A stretch of 64,000 nt of DNA from Rusavskia elegans. Lineage: Eukaryota > Ascomycota > Lecanoromycetes > Teloschistales > Teloschistaceae. The stretch lies in NCBI GenBank assembly GCA_011316305.1, contig SAUG01000024.1, positions 62,001 through 126,000 of the forward strand, read 5' to 3'. Positions within the stretch are counted from its first letter, which is position 1, and each line of letters starts with the position of its first letter. Below, in pieces: positions 36,060 through 49,227 of the stretch. A program made the translations under genes and the position numbers. A model generated the notes under the pieces. The model saw only the letters and a program-made list of their open reading frames with translations. It was not told the DNA's origin and ran no database searches.

Positions 36060-38250
36060 AAAAAATTACTAAATTTTATTATAATTGTACCGGCTTCTAT
36101 TAATTTTAATTTTAAAAACTTTTATTTTTATAGCTTTATTAGCTTTATTAAATAAATTGATTTTTACTAATAGGTAGATATTCGATTATATTTATAACTA
36201 TTGTACTTTTTTTTTAGTAATATCTTTTTATCGAATCTAGTATAAAACCCGTCTAGAGCGAGTTTATAACCGATATTAATAACGCTATTAACTTCTAGTC
36301 GATCGCTATAATTATAATTGTATTTAGCTATTTTATTAATAGTATATACTATTTTATAGACTTCGATAACGTCTTTTATATTTCCGTATCCGGCGAAAAC
36401 TATCTATTTATATATATATTGAAAAAATAGACGTTAAAGTAATAGTTAAATACAATACCTTTAGCTTTAAATTTAGTATTTAGGATTTTATATTAATTAT
36501 CTATATATCTAACGATTTAATTCGACTAAATAATAATACTATATAGCGCGACTCTATAAAATTCCTTTCTATTTTTATTTTCTTTTTATCGTCGTCTTTA
36601 TCTCTATTAAGTTTCGATATAGCTTTAAAAGACTACGTTAAAATATCGATAGAAGTAGAAATTATCGAGTATATCTAGCTTAGATATTTAATTAATTAGA
36701 ATTTAAATAAATTCGCGAATATATTTTAGATAAATAATATTAAAAATTTTATAAAAAATATATAGACTTCGGTAGCGGCCTAATAATTATTATTTATATC
36801 GATTATATAAAATCTATTCGACAAAATAAAATTCTAAACGTCTATAACAGAAGCTAGTATATTTTTATCTTTTTAGATATTATTATCTAGAAATATTATA
36901 TTCTAGAATACTAGATATATTTTTATTTTAAAACGAAAAAGATATTTATATTATTGAATAATTTTATAATAATAATAAATTTAGTAATTATTTTATATCA
37001 AGATATTTTATTTATAAAAATATTTATTAATAGTATATTATCTTATATGATTTCTAATAGAATGATACTTTTAAAATTTTCGGCTAGATTTTTTTAATAA
37101 AAAGTTTTCTATATTAGTTTATAATAGTTTTACAAGAAAATACTAGCTATTATTTATAAAAGTTATTATTTTTTTTATCTTCGAATATTTAATACTAAAT
37201 TAGATTTAATTCTTTTTAAAAGAAATTTAGTAAATTTCCGGATTTAAATAATTTTCGAATTTATATAATATCTGTTATCTAGTAAAAAAAATTTGAAATT
37301 TCATAAAAAGAACTATAAATACGATTTATTTAAATACGTTAACAATAATATCTATAGGCTAGTTAATTGTTCAAATCAAATTATTACTATTTATAGTATC
37401 GAATTCGATAAACTTACTATACTAGAAGCTCCGGAACTATTAGAAAATAAAAACAAACTTTAGAAATCTCTATTAAAGCGCCGATATATTACTAAAACAA
37501 AAAAGATATATTATAAAAATTTTTAATCTAATAATTTATCTTTGGTTTCTAAATCTATTATTTAATATCGGCTTTAAACTGGTCTTTTTATCCGTAGTTA
37601 AATTCTATTTCCGGCTAATTTACCTACCAGTTTATATATTACTAAAGTTAATAACTTCAATTTTGATTCTAATAAATTACCGTCTCGTATTAAAACTATT
37701 ATATTTTTTTTATAGACCGACTATACTAACTAATATCCCGTTAAAGTTCTATATAATTACCCCGACATTCGGATACTAGATAATTATAATCGTTTTTTAT
37801 TTGATCTATTTATAAATATCTATAGTTTGATTAATATTATAAAAAAAACATTCTATTAAACTTTTTCGAATTTTAGTTATAAATAGGCTGTAGATTTACT
37901 TTATTTCGACGAATACTATAAAGCTATAGAAAAAAAACAAGTGTTATCAAAATTAAATAATATCGAATTATTATATATTCAAGAATTATTATTTTATATA
38001 AAATATCTTTTATAGAATAAATAGATATATAGAATTAAAAAAGATATAAATAGTAATATTTTACGTTTTAAACGTACTAGGTCGTCTATAGCTTTATATA
38101 AAAAGATAGTATCGATTTTAACGAAATTTTCGATCGTATTATTAGATTAATATTTTATAAAGATGATTTCGCTATAGCTTTTATTTTTAGTTTAAAGTTC
38201 GATTAAATAGATATTAAAATCGCCTTTTTTCTATAGTTATATAAATAGAA
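36060..38250 (+). pseudogene. pol: Copia protease-integrase-RT region (5' part)
   Basis: Protease and integrase are expected here but are too decayed for me to place catalytic residues. The RT start is clear at 38,080-38,237: S-I-D-F-N-E-I-F-D-R-I-I-R-L matches the Copia block D-F-x-E-T-F-A-P-V-V-R, and F-D-*-I-D-I-K-I-A-F matches Q-M-D-V-K-T-A-F. The frame is cut by X at 38,251, before the YVDD position. Confidence 0.65.
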
Positions 38251-39248
38251 TTTTCTTTTAAAAAGTTTCTATTTAGAATTATATTAAATTATTATATATT
38301 TATAAATATATATATATATAATTTATCAACGTTATATACGGTAACGACTATTATATTTTACGTATATAGAAATTTTTATAGCTAAAAGTATATAGTTCGT
38401 TAGATAAAATTTACAGTTTAGTTAATTATTTCTATTTAACTATTTTCTCTTTTATTCGCGATTACAAATCTTCTACTATATAATTTTAACTTCGTTATTC
38501 GCAGTTTTCGATCTATCTTTTGTCGACGTTATAAATAATTATAAATATCTAATATCTCCGATATATCTATCTACTATTCTGCGAAGTAAATATAAATAGT
38601 CGTCGTTTCGGTTAGATTTATTATATAACCTGTACCAAACTATTATATTAAATTATTAAAGTACTTTTTTACCTATATAGTTATAAAATGATCGCTAGCT
38701 ATAGAATTACTGGCTAGTATACTAGCTATTATAGCTAGAAATTTAACTCGGTCTATTAGATTAAAAAAGAGTAGAAAGGTCGGATAGCGCGTTTTAAAGA
38801 CGGTAAGAAAGAGATTTTTATCGAAGTTAAAATAGATTACTCTAGTTATAACGAGATAGTCGACGTCCGTCTGAATAGATATAGTTATTACGGATATAGA
38901 AAGGTATTACCGTCTAGTTAAGCTAAAGTATAGCTATTACTGAAATATATACGTACGTAAAAGATTTTAGATATTATAGAGTTTATATTGCTAGTAAAAA
39001 AAAAAAGAAGCGATAACTACGAGGTATATTTATCTGTGAAAATTTCTATATTAGTTAAATTATCGGTAGAAAGATACGTTATATTACTAAGCAAATTAAA
39101 ATTAAAATTTTAAAAAAACCGCTATTTACGTTATTTAAATTAGAATATAAATTCTGCTATTATATATTCGATACTAATATATTAACGTTTGATTTATTTA
39201 TCGAACCATTAGTTTATCGAATACTAAAATCAATACCGAATTAATTAA
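38251..39248 (+). mobile_element. Repeat X, copy 2, inside Copia RT
   Basis: About 1.0 kb, aligned end to end with copy 1 (TTTCTTTTAAAAAGTTTCT at the start; ATACTAAAATCAATACCGAA at the end). Flanking repeats TATATAAATAGAA (38,238-38,250) and AATATATATAGAA (39,248-39,260) match at 11 of 13. It separates the RT start from downstream Copia sequence. Confidence 0.75.
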
Positions 39249-39879
39249 ATATATATAGAACTATTTATATATTATATTCTATCGGTTTTAAGGATTCTAA
39301 TATAATATATAAATAGTCGCTTCGAATCTAATATCGTTACTTTACTAAATAGATTTTAATTATTGTTTCTTTTATTATAGTATTATTACTATCGCTGTCT
39401 ATATTAATAACAACTTTCGATAAAGTATTAGCTATTAGAACTTTAAGAATATTAAATTATATCTAAACGAATATTTTTAAATATTAGATTTAAATTTTAT
39501 TAATTTCTATTTCGATATAAAAATAATTGGAAACCAAAAATATAATAATATTTAATTAAATAAAACTATCGATAATAAATAGAAATATAAATATTATAGT
39601 TTTATTATTTAGAAAAATAATATTTTCTTCTATTATAGATTCCGATCTTTATTTAAAAACTATTTCTATTAATTAGAGCTATTTTTTACTAATAAAGTAT
39701 AAATATTAGAACGTTATCGACTTTTTAATATATATTATATTTTGAAATTACATTAATAACATTCTTACTATTTCTATTTTTAAACGATATTTATCCAATT
39801 TTATAAACTACTATTAGAACGCTATTACTAAAATATATATAATTATATATCTATATAAAACGGCTTACTTTATTTTTTC

Positions 39880-40350
39880 TATAAAAGAAAATCAAAGAAA
39901 TTTCGAATATATTATAATACTAATTGGATAAATAATTATAAAATCTAATATTTTATTTTTAAATACGGTTTTTATATTAGATTCGGCGATATTAGCTGGT
40001 TTTCTAAATAGATAAATACTATAATTATATTAACTATCGAAATTGATTTAGATAGAAAGATAGAAACTAGTAAAAAGACTATATAATAAAATTATATTTT
40101 AAATTAATTTTTAGATCAATAACTAAAATATAAACATTATTTTAAAAATAGTATCCCTTTATAATAATAGCTAGAATGCTGCTGTTTTTATTAAAAATCT
40201 TTATTTTTATTATTATATTAAATATTTATATATCTATAATAAATTTTTGTAAAACAAAATCGTTAATAAAATTATTAACTTTTAATATATTATAACGAAA
40301 TAAATAGTTACTAATAGATTTGTCAAAAGCTAGATATAAATTTATCTAAA
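39880..40350 (+). pseudogene. pol: Copia RNase H and C-terminus remnant
   Basis: The + frame reads Y-N-T-N-* (for the YSDADWA block), then F-K-Y-G-F...I-S-W-F-S-K (G-Y-x-F-x-x-G-x-x-x-I-S-W-x-S-K), then L-T-I-E-I-D-L-D (for LSTTEAEY) near 40,030-40,060, then A-A-V-F-I-K-N-L-Y-F (AIALAKNPVF) near 40,180, and I-D-L-S-K-A-R-Y-K-F (DILTKALP-x-KF) near 40,320. These are the diagnostic blocks of Copia RNase H. The hAT at 40,363 follows at once. Confidence 0.78.
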
Positions 40351-40559
40351 GTTTTCTATATATAGACTGGCCGTCGGATCGGGTTTTTCCACGGTTTAAT
40401 CCGACTCGAACCCGGATCGAGATCGGGTACCCGGATTAAACCCGCTAAAATACTAGGATCGTATATAAAGATATAATTCTAATATTAAAATATTAATCTT
40501 TTTATACGTAATACTACCTATATATCGATCCTCGCCTTTTTATTCTCTAAATCGATATA

Positions 40560-43080
40560 TCTAGCGAGGGCCTCTCTACTAGGTCACTATTAAGTAATAT
40601 CTATTCTAGTTAATTTACAAGCTAGCTTCCAAGCCGATCTATAACCGGAATTCTAATTAAATTTAATCGCTTATATAGAAAGTAATATCAGATTATTAAA
40701 GATATAGTAGATAAAATTCGAACCGACTATCTAGAACTAGTATTTCGGGATAATAATAAGTTTATTTAATAATATATAGATTACTATGAAGATATCTAAT
40801 AATAGTAATTTAGTATTTTTATTACTATAGATATTAATAATAGAATTTAATAGAAAACAGCCGATTTTCTATAGGCGAAAAAGATTTTAGCGTAAAAACA
40901 GTCGCTTTAATAGAATAAATTCTACTAGATAGCTTTAATAATAGATAATCTATCACAAAATATATATAAATACTATTCTAAAAATTGTAACTATTTTATA
41001 ATCTCTAGTGCTTTAAATATATCTCCTATAAAAGAATATCTTTCGACTAATAATTACTACGGATCTAAACGATATAATTTATAGTCTATTATTAAAGTAA
41101 TATTTAAACGCGTAAATGGTAAATAGTAATATAAAGAGATAATATAAAGCTTATTTATTTAATAATAGAAGAAAAACTATATTTAACTAGATTTAACTTT
41201 CGACTAAAACGTTTAGAATAAATATTTATATAAAATATTCTTAGATCTATATCTACTAGTCCGGACTATTAAAAACGAAAACTTTAGAAAACTACTATAA
41301 ATACTTCGTTTAAATATATAGCTATTTAAATATATATAATTTATAATAATAATTTTTAATAAATAAAAAACTATCCGCGATAGAATTAAATCTAATTTAA
41401 AAACTATAGAACGTAATCTATTTATATTAGATACCTAGTCTAATCTATTGAAGGTCGCGTATTTAGAAATACTCGTATACTAGATTAATATACAGTTTTA
41501 ACTTTAGGAATATCTATTTAAATTTATATTTCTATCTATAAACTACTCCTGCCGTTTATAGTACTAAAAACTATTAACGCTTTTAGAATTTTTCCAGTTT
41601 AAGTAGTAGCTTTTAGATATTATTACCGATAATACTAGGTCTAATTCTATATTTAAAAAAAAGTTTAAAAAGATTTTTAATTTTAATAGTCGATAGGATC
41701 GACTATAAAACTCGCTACTTTACCTAGTTTATATAGTTACTCTAATAGCTTAAAATTCTATTAAAGCTATTAGATTATAAATATTAGGCGATAACTTTAT
41801 CTATTAGCTAATTAATAAGTCAATTACGTCTATTAGTACCGGCCTATCGAACGTTATAAAAAAGGTAATATATATAGATAATATAAATTAAATAATTTTT
41901 ATACTAATAGTATTTTTAGATTCGCGCTATTATAGTCTATTCCGGTATTTCTTTTTAATATATATTTCGCTTTAAAGAATTTCAGAATAGAGCCGATTCT
42001 AATTCCCGCGCTAGAAACTTTATTTAAGATATTCGTATTCGATAGAATTCGATTAATTTTATAATTTATAGAATATATCTACTTTATTAAACTATTAACG
42101 AATTCTTCGAAAGGAATTCGTAATATCTATAAATATAAGGGATTACCTTTAATATAAATAAATAGTAATCTCTTTTCCTTATAGGTAATATACTATTACT
42201 ATTTTATAAAATTTCTTTAGTAATTTCGCGAACTACCGACGTTAAAATTTATCTAGTATACCGACTTTATACTATATTCTACGATTATTTTACTGAAGTA
42301 TAGAAAATTATAAAAACTTCGAACAATTTTTAAAAGCCGATAGTACTAATAGTTTACGAAAAGATTTTTACTAAATTTACTAAATATTATTTTTATATTA
42401 AAGGTAAAGGAAAACTAGTATATAATTTTATAAATATCTTTAATTCTACGGTAAAATTTAACTTTTATCGAAACTAAAATACTAAATAGGAAAAAGATAT
42501 AGAAAAATATTCAAAGTATATATATAAATATCGGGACAAATTTAAAGAATATTTTAATAAATACTATAGGGTTTCTATTAATCTACTAAAATATAAGGCC
42601 CGCTATAGAAATAAAAATAAAGTAATATATAATAGTAATATATTATAAATATACTAACTAGTTAATAGTCTGCTATAACTAATTTAAATAGTCTTTTTCG
42701 ATAGTTTTAACGTCTTTAAGTATTTACTTCCGAAGCTAATTAATATCTTCGTATTAATACTACCGAAGATAATCTAAACTAAATATTTTAGAAAAATAAC
42801 GCTTTGAACTTTCTAAAATTAATATAGATAGCTCGCGATATTTTTTCCTATTTAATATCCTCGGTCGGAATTAAGCGGACTTTTAATCTCGCTAGAAAAG
42901 TTTATCGGTAGAATCGAATCTAAATAACTCTATAATTCATACAGTAGACGATAATAATTAAATATTATAACCGTACTATATATTTAGATTCCGACAAAAT
43001 ATTAGAAAAACTATAGAATATATTTAATTAAATAGAGATAAAGGATAATATTATACTTCTAGAAATTTTAAAAGTATATT
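40560..43080 (+). pseudogene. hAT transposase remnant with C-terminal dimerisation domain
   Basis: The C-terminal hAT dimerisation domain is recognisable on + at about 42,770-43,035: A-L-N-F-L-K-L-I-*-I-A-R-D-I-F (for L-x-F-W-K-x-x-x-x-M-A-R-D), then S-S-V-G-I-K-R-T-F-N-L-A-R at 42,853-42,891, matching S-x-V-x-x-E-R-x-F-N-x-A-R of fungal hAT transposases, then a region like R-R-x-x-L-x-x-x-T. Upstream, 42,270-42,640 reads as charged helical sequence consistent with the transposase insertion domain. I could not place the BED finger or the DDE acids. Stops are numerous and of RIP type. The first part (40,500-41,100) is also retained in the nested 1.2-kb derivative. Confidence 0.75.
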
Positions 43081-44954
43081 AGATAAATTGGCCTAGTATA
43101 CTTTTTATTTAATATTAGTATAGTAATATATATAGATAATATATTTTTCTTAGACTATTATTTCTCGATTTATATAATTAGTTAGATAGTTTAATATTTT
43201 CTTTTATATCTTTATCTTTATTTTTTTCTATATTTTTATCGTTATCCGCTTCCGTCTTTTCCTTTATAACTTTATTCTAACTATTAAAATAAATATTTCT
43301 AGTTAAATCTTTATTATCTTTAAATTTAGTATTATTTTATATAGTAGAATACCTCCCTACTATCTGATTCTTTTTATTAACTTTAATAATATTATCGCTA
43401 TTCTTATTTTCCTATTTATAGAAAGATTTAATATATTTATTAGCCGTATTCCCGCTATAACTAAATTCTTTAGTAAAAGCCGTCTATTTTTCTAGAAGGT
43501 CTAGAGTTCTAGCGGACTAAAGTTCTTAGAAACCGGTAAAATAGATTATTTATTATTAGATAAAATTAATAATTAGGGCTATATACTTTATTAAAATTAT
43601 TTTATTCGGACTATTAATAATAATATTAGACTAGAAATAATATTAGAAATAAATATTTCGATACTAGATAATTCTATTTATATTCGATATATTATTTTAA
43701 TATATTATTTTACTCTATTTCTATTTTATCTATTTAATAGTTATCGCTTTTTCCGTATTTTCTAAAAGAATTTTAATACGTAAATCGTTTTTATAGTATA
43801 ATATTATATATAAATCAGTATTTAGTATAGTATATTACTTCATTATATTACTATAGAATTCTTTTTTAATTCTATAGTCTATTTTCTAATTTCTAGCGTT
43901 TTATTCTAATACGGCCCGCGTTTCTATATCTATATTTTTCTAGATATCTATTTCTTTAAATTTCTTGAAGTATTTATATATCGTAATACAGTCCGTATTC
44001 TATTTTTTATAGAATTTATATTCGGTATTAGACTATTCTTTACCGTATTTACGGTTTATAACTAATTTAAATTTTAAAGATAGTATTTTTAATTTAGATA
44101 TAGTAGATAGTATACTAAATAATATAGTAGAATATTATAATTAGTAGATATAGAATAATCTAAAAACTCTATATATTATAGTAGTAAAATACGCTAGAAG
44201 TTTATAGAAATATATAGGCTCGTTTAAAACTCTAATTGTCTAACTATAATATAGCTGACAATTATTTAAATAACTTTATCTTATTTTTAATCTTCTAATT
44301 TATAATAATTAATAACTATAATAAAATATTAATATACTATATTCTATACCGTATTATATTTTACTTTATTATTAATCTTTTATTTCTTTTATTTATTAAA
44401 GCGTAATATATAGTACGTATAAATCTAAATAGAAATAATATATTAAAGTAATATAATTAATCGTATAATAATATAAAAATTATTTTAGGTAAAAAATTAA
44501 TTCCGTCCCGTAGAAATATAGCGAAGATTCGAGGAAATAAAATCGGAAAAAGTAAAAAAAAAGATAAAAGAAAATTTTATAGTACTATAGTACCGGTAAT
44601 ACTTTTAGATAATATATTTTAAATAGTCTAGCTAATAATCTATCGAAAGAAATATAAATAGAAGCCTAAAACTATCGTTTTTTTAAAAAATCTATAGATA
44701 TTAGAAGAGCTTTAAATCTTTTATTTCTAAAATACCTTTCGCTAGATTATATCGCGAAATTTTTACTAATATCGCTGCTATAAATATAAATAGAAGAATC
44801 GATAGGGTATAAAGTATAGCGTTAGTAATTTTATAGAATATAATAAAAGAATATATAATTACTTTTCTAATAAATAAATATATTACTTTACTTTATTATT
44901 ATATATATCAGACTATATTTATTTTTTATAGATTATTAACTAGCCGTAATCTAT
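43081..44954 (-). pseudogene. Second gene-like region of the long hAT element
   Basis: Inverted copy of 3,430-5,180. The minus strand keeps a frame common to both copies, best around 43,200-43,480 (segments FxYSGNTANKYIK, NSDNIIKVN, NDKNIEK, KDKDIK). It is convergent with the transposase. After the nested hAT, homology resumes at 46,169-46,430. I do not recognise the product; it could be an accessory transposition protein, a captured gene or an older transposon inside the element. Confidence 0.4.
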
Positions 44955-44962
44955 ACTAAACG

Positions 44963-46160
44963 TAGACTGGCCGTCGGATCGGATTTCGAACCCGAAATCG
45001 AAGAACCGATCCGACCCGAGTCGGTTTCTACTTTTCTAGATACCGAACCGAGTCGGGTCGGATTATTCTAGGTACCGACCCGACTCGATTTCGGATCGAA
45101 CCCGAGTTTCTAGATTCGATCTGTTAAAATTACTAAGACCTCCTTTCCTATATTATAATACTAAGAAATCCCCGTTTTTACTATACGGTTACGTTAATAT
45201 TTCAGATATTATTTAAATAGACGTCGATTCCTTCCTACTAAATAGTAAACAATAATTAAAGTTAATACCTATATATCTATATTACCTTTCTATATTATCT
45301 ATTATCTAAATATAAATTATATTAATACTAAATTTTTAAAATATCTAACCAATTCTTCTACGCCTAGCGAAATCTTCTTCGACGGGTCTTTTCTAGATAA
45401 ATTCTATTCTAGCTAGTCTATAAATTAGGCGGCGAGCCGATCTACGAATATTTTACTATTAAAATTTAATCGATTATATAGAAAGTAAAGAGAGATTATT
45501 AAAGATATAGCTAATAAGATTCGAGCCGACTATCTAGTACTAATCTTTCGGGACGATAATAGATATATTTAATAGAATCTAGATTACTATAAAACGTTCG
45601 AATATTAGTAGTTTAGTATTCCTATAGCTATCTGTATTAAGAAAAAATTCTATAGAAAACTCATTAATCTTTTCTAGTCGAGAAAAACTATAGGGTAAAT
45701 ATAGTCGAAATAGTAGTAAAAGTTCTACTAGGTAGCTTTAACGATAGATAGTCTATCTAAGATTATATATAAAAACTATTCTAAGATTCTCGACTATTCT
45801 ATAGTTTCTAATTCTTCTAATATATCTACTATAAAGAAATACCTTAATACTATCGTTTACTAAATATTTAGAGAAATATAAAACTATTTATAGAATACCG
45901 TTATATAAACTAGTACTAAAAAGAATATATCATCGTTTTATACTACCCGTAATTGCTTTCGTATTCGACTATCTAATACGATTATAAATCGGATCGGATC
46001 GGGTTTCTATCGATTCCTACTTTATAACTCGACTCGATTTTCGATTTTAATATTAGAAACCGACCCGAACCGTTTAGCGGGTCGGATGAAACCGACTTAT
46101 TAAAACTCGGATCGGATTTCTATAGTATCGACGGGAACCCGTATCGAAGTAGCCAGTTTA
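44963..46160 (+). mobile_element. hAT deletion derivative, 1.2 kb, nested
   Basis: Termini TAGACTGGCC / AGCCAGTTTA. Flanking octamers ACTAAACG (44,955-44,962) and ATTAAGCG (46,161-46,168) differ only by a C/T and an A/G. The uninterrupted site is present in the 2.8-kb derivative (minus strand near 3,430-3,445, ATTAAACGTATTACT). Its interior (45,380-45,750) matches 40,600-40,950, the start of the transposase region, so it is an internally deleted copy of the long element. Confidence 0.92.
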
Positions 46161-46650
46161 ATTAAGCGTATTACTATTTAGTAGAAAGATATCTGGTTTA
46201 TTAAAAGGTTAATATAGAATCTAGGAATATAGCCGGGGATATAACGATAGCTAATTAATTATAAATTCTAAAAGATTAAAAGTTCTAAAAAAAATATATC
46301 TATAGAAATATTTAAAAAAGAATAACATTATTTATATATTATTAGTATATAAGTTAATATTTATAGGTAACTGTTTTATAAGCTAGTATTAAATAGTATA
46401 TATTACCGTTTTATATTATCTATAATTACTTTCGTATTTAACCATCGAATATATTTATAAATCGAGTTAAATCGGGTTTTTAGATCGGATTCTCGGATTA
46501 AAATCTATAATACGACCTGAAAATCGAATTAGAATCTATAGTTCGACCTAACCGCTTAGCGGGTTAAACCCGGATCGGGTTACTAAAATCGGGTCGGATA
46601 TTCGACGATTCGATGGAAATCCGATCCGAATCGGCTAGTCTATCTATATA

Positions 46651-48257
46651 GTATTTAAATTTAAAAATCCAATAATGTTTTAGATTTAAAATAAATATAA
46701 TATTAATATATCAAATTTATATAGATTTATTTAATAATAATTTTATCCGAAATATAATTAAATTCGAAATATTACCGATAACTATATATCTATAAATAAT
46801 ATATTCGGAAAATACAATATATATTAGAGAAAATAGTAAAATCATTTAATAATTTTAGATTTTATAAACTTTTTTATATAATATTTATAAACCGATTTTC
46901 TTTATATATTTTCCGATAGTATATTCGATTAAAATCTATATATAGTCGTTAATATTTAGAATAATTCTTTTACTTTTATAATAAAACGTTAAAAGATTAC
47001 TTTTAATTTAATTTCTATTAAATACTATATTAGATATAATATATTAATTGGATTTTATATCGGTAAACGTATTTTAACTATTTTATATACTATTCGGGCT
47101 CTATACAAAGTTTTTCGAAGCTAGTACGGATATAAATTAGTTAACGTTCTAGTAGCTAGCTATCCGCTATATATTTTCGGCCGCTATTAATTATTACTAG
47201 ATTTTCGAATATATTTTAACTAATTTTATATTTTATAATATATAATCTATAGTATTTAGTTTTTTATCTCTTATATTTTTATTTAATACTATTTATTGTT
47301 GTTATAGAAATCGATAGCTGGAGATTTAACTTTTTTATCTATATTAACGATATCGATTTTCATATATTTATCGAAGTATTTAATAAACTATTTAATAATC
47401 TTCGAATTTGAATCGTCTATTTTAATTATAATAATAATCTATTTTACTTTTACTTTCGAATACTATTTTATTTAAATATCGAATCTAAATATTATTAGAC
47501 AAAATATAATATCAATAGCTATCGGAATTATAATATTTTTAGCCGTCTATAATTGAATAACGACGATATATAAACATATATTGGATTTGTGGTTATCTAA
47601 CTATATCGTTAAATTAGTTATAAAATACTATAGTTGTTTTAGTAATAATATTATTAGAGTTCTACTATTTTTAATAATCCGAAAATTTATATTAATTTTC
47701 GAAACTATAGTAAATATCTCTATATCTAGAACTATTTAGGCCATATTAATTTGGATATATTTATAAAAAATCGAATAATTTTATTAGACGTATAATATAC
47801 GGTTTTTTAATAAATAAAATATAAATAAAAGATCTAAAGCTTTTAATATTATAGTAATATTAATTGTTATAGTTAATATCTATTATTTATTATTAAATAA
47901 ATACTTTCGATTATTAAAATTTTAGATACGTTTTTTTAATTAAGCGATATCCGTTTTAAATATATTAAATAAATTTAAAATATATTATAAACTAGTATTT
48001 ATATTAGTATTCTATTACGTATACTACTATTATAAAAGATTCAAAATATTATAGATACGATAGAAATTCTATTTTTTCTATTATCTAGATTTATAGATCT
48101 ATTATAGAAATTTTATTCTTTTATTTTATCTTTTTCGTAATATATATTTGTTATAGAAACTGTTTTAATTTTATCTATCTCGCCGTTATTATATATAAAC
48201 TCTTTCTTTTATAGATTTTTTAACGAATATATAGTATATCTTTTTACTATTTACTTT
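46651..48257 (+). other. Degenerate region, possibly Copia integrase
   Basis: A readable + segment near 47,280-47,400 (V-V-I-E-I-D-S-W-R-F-x-F-F) resembles the Copia integrase block Y-N-G-D-x-W-x-x-H-F. The rest is stop-filled. If right, this is a second, partial Copia copy beside the one at 34-40.4 kb. No LTR identified. Confidence 0.3.
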
Positions 48258-48269
48258 CGATATATATAT

Positions 48270-49227
48270 TTAATTTATTTATTTTAGTTTTAATATCCGG
48301 TAAACTCTTGGTTCGATAAATAAATTGAATAATAATATACTAGTATCGAATATATAATATTTCAATTTGTATTCTATTTTAAATAACGTAAATAATCGTT
48401 TTTTAAAGTATTAATTTCAATATATATATTAATATAATATATTCTTCTATCGATAATTTAACTAATATAGAAGTTTTTACAGATAAATATATTTCGTAGT
48501 TATCGTTTTTTTTTATAAATAATATAAATTCCATAATATTCCTCGCAAGTATTATAATTTATTAAAATCCTTTACATACGTATATATTCCCGTAATAGCT
48601 ATAGCTATAAACTAAACTAGACGGTAATATTAATATCACTAATAACCATACCTATTTATATAGACGTCGATAATTTTACTATAGTTAGAGTAATCTATTT
48701 TAATCTCTATAAAAATTTCCTTTTTACCGCCTTTAAAACGTACTATCCGACTTTTCTATCTTTTTTTAATATAATTAATTATATAAAGTATCTAGCTATA
48801 GTAACTGGTATACTAGATAGTAATTCTATAACTAGCGACCTTTTTAAAACTATATAGATTAAAGAATATTTCAATAGTTTTATAAAATATTTAAATATAT
48901 TTTATCCGATTAATATAGCCGAAATAATAATTTTTTATAGTTAATTCGTAGTATAGTAGATAGATATAACGGAAATATTAAATATCTATAATTATTTAAA
49001 AAGTCGGGGAAAAACTAGATAGTAGAAAATTTATAATTAAATAAAAAAGAAAATAGTTAAATAAAAGTAATTAACTACGCTATAAATTTTATCTGAAAAA
49101 TATATCTTTAACTAGCTGTAAAAATTTCGTTAAATATAATTTAAAAATCGTTATCGTATATAACGTTGATAAAGTATATATATATAAAAATTTAATATAA
49201 TTTCAAATATAAACTTTTTAGAAAAAT
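48270..49227 (-). mobile_element. Repeat X, copy 3 (inverted)
   Basis: About 958 bp, reverse complement of copies 1 and 2. Flanking repeats CGATATATATAT (48,258-48,269) and CGGTATATATAT (49,228-49,239), one A/G difference, though their TA-rich character weakens them. No hAT insertion; 48,620-48,640 (AAACTAGACGG) is another uninterrupted version of the site hit at 33,123. Confidence 0.72.

Larger units (their letters stand above)
33890..40362 (+). mobile_element. Copia element, degenerate, split by X
   Basis: The + strand carries Copia (Ty1) signatures in order: Gag zinc knuckle at 35,840-35,881, an integrase-position region from about 36.1 kb, the RT start at 38,080-38,237, and RNase H plus C-terminus at 39,880-40,350. 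X copy 2 (38,251-39,248) interrupts RT and the long hAT element (40,363) interrupts the C-terminal end. LTRs were not identified; the left limit is approximate, after repeat Z. Confidence 0.72.
40363..46642 (+). mobile_element. Long hAT element, probable former autonomous copy
   Basis: 6,280 bp, termini TAGACTGGCC (40,363) and GGCTAGTCTA (46,642), identical TSDs TCTATATA (40,355-40,362; 46,643-46,650), inserted at the end of the Copia element. Removing the nested hAT (44,963-46,160 plus one TSD copy) leaves about 5.07 kb. The left half encodes a hAT transposase (+). The right half, shared with the 2.8-kb derivative, carries a second gene-like region in the opposite direction. The GC-rich subterminal repeats at both ends are the ones found in all the small copies, so this is the best candidate source of their mobility before RIP destroyed it. 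Confidence 0.92.
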
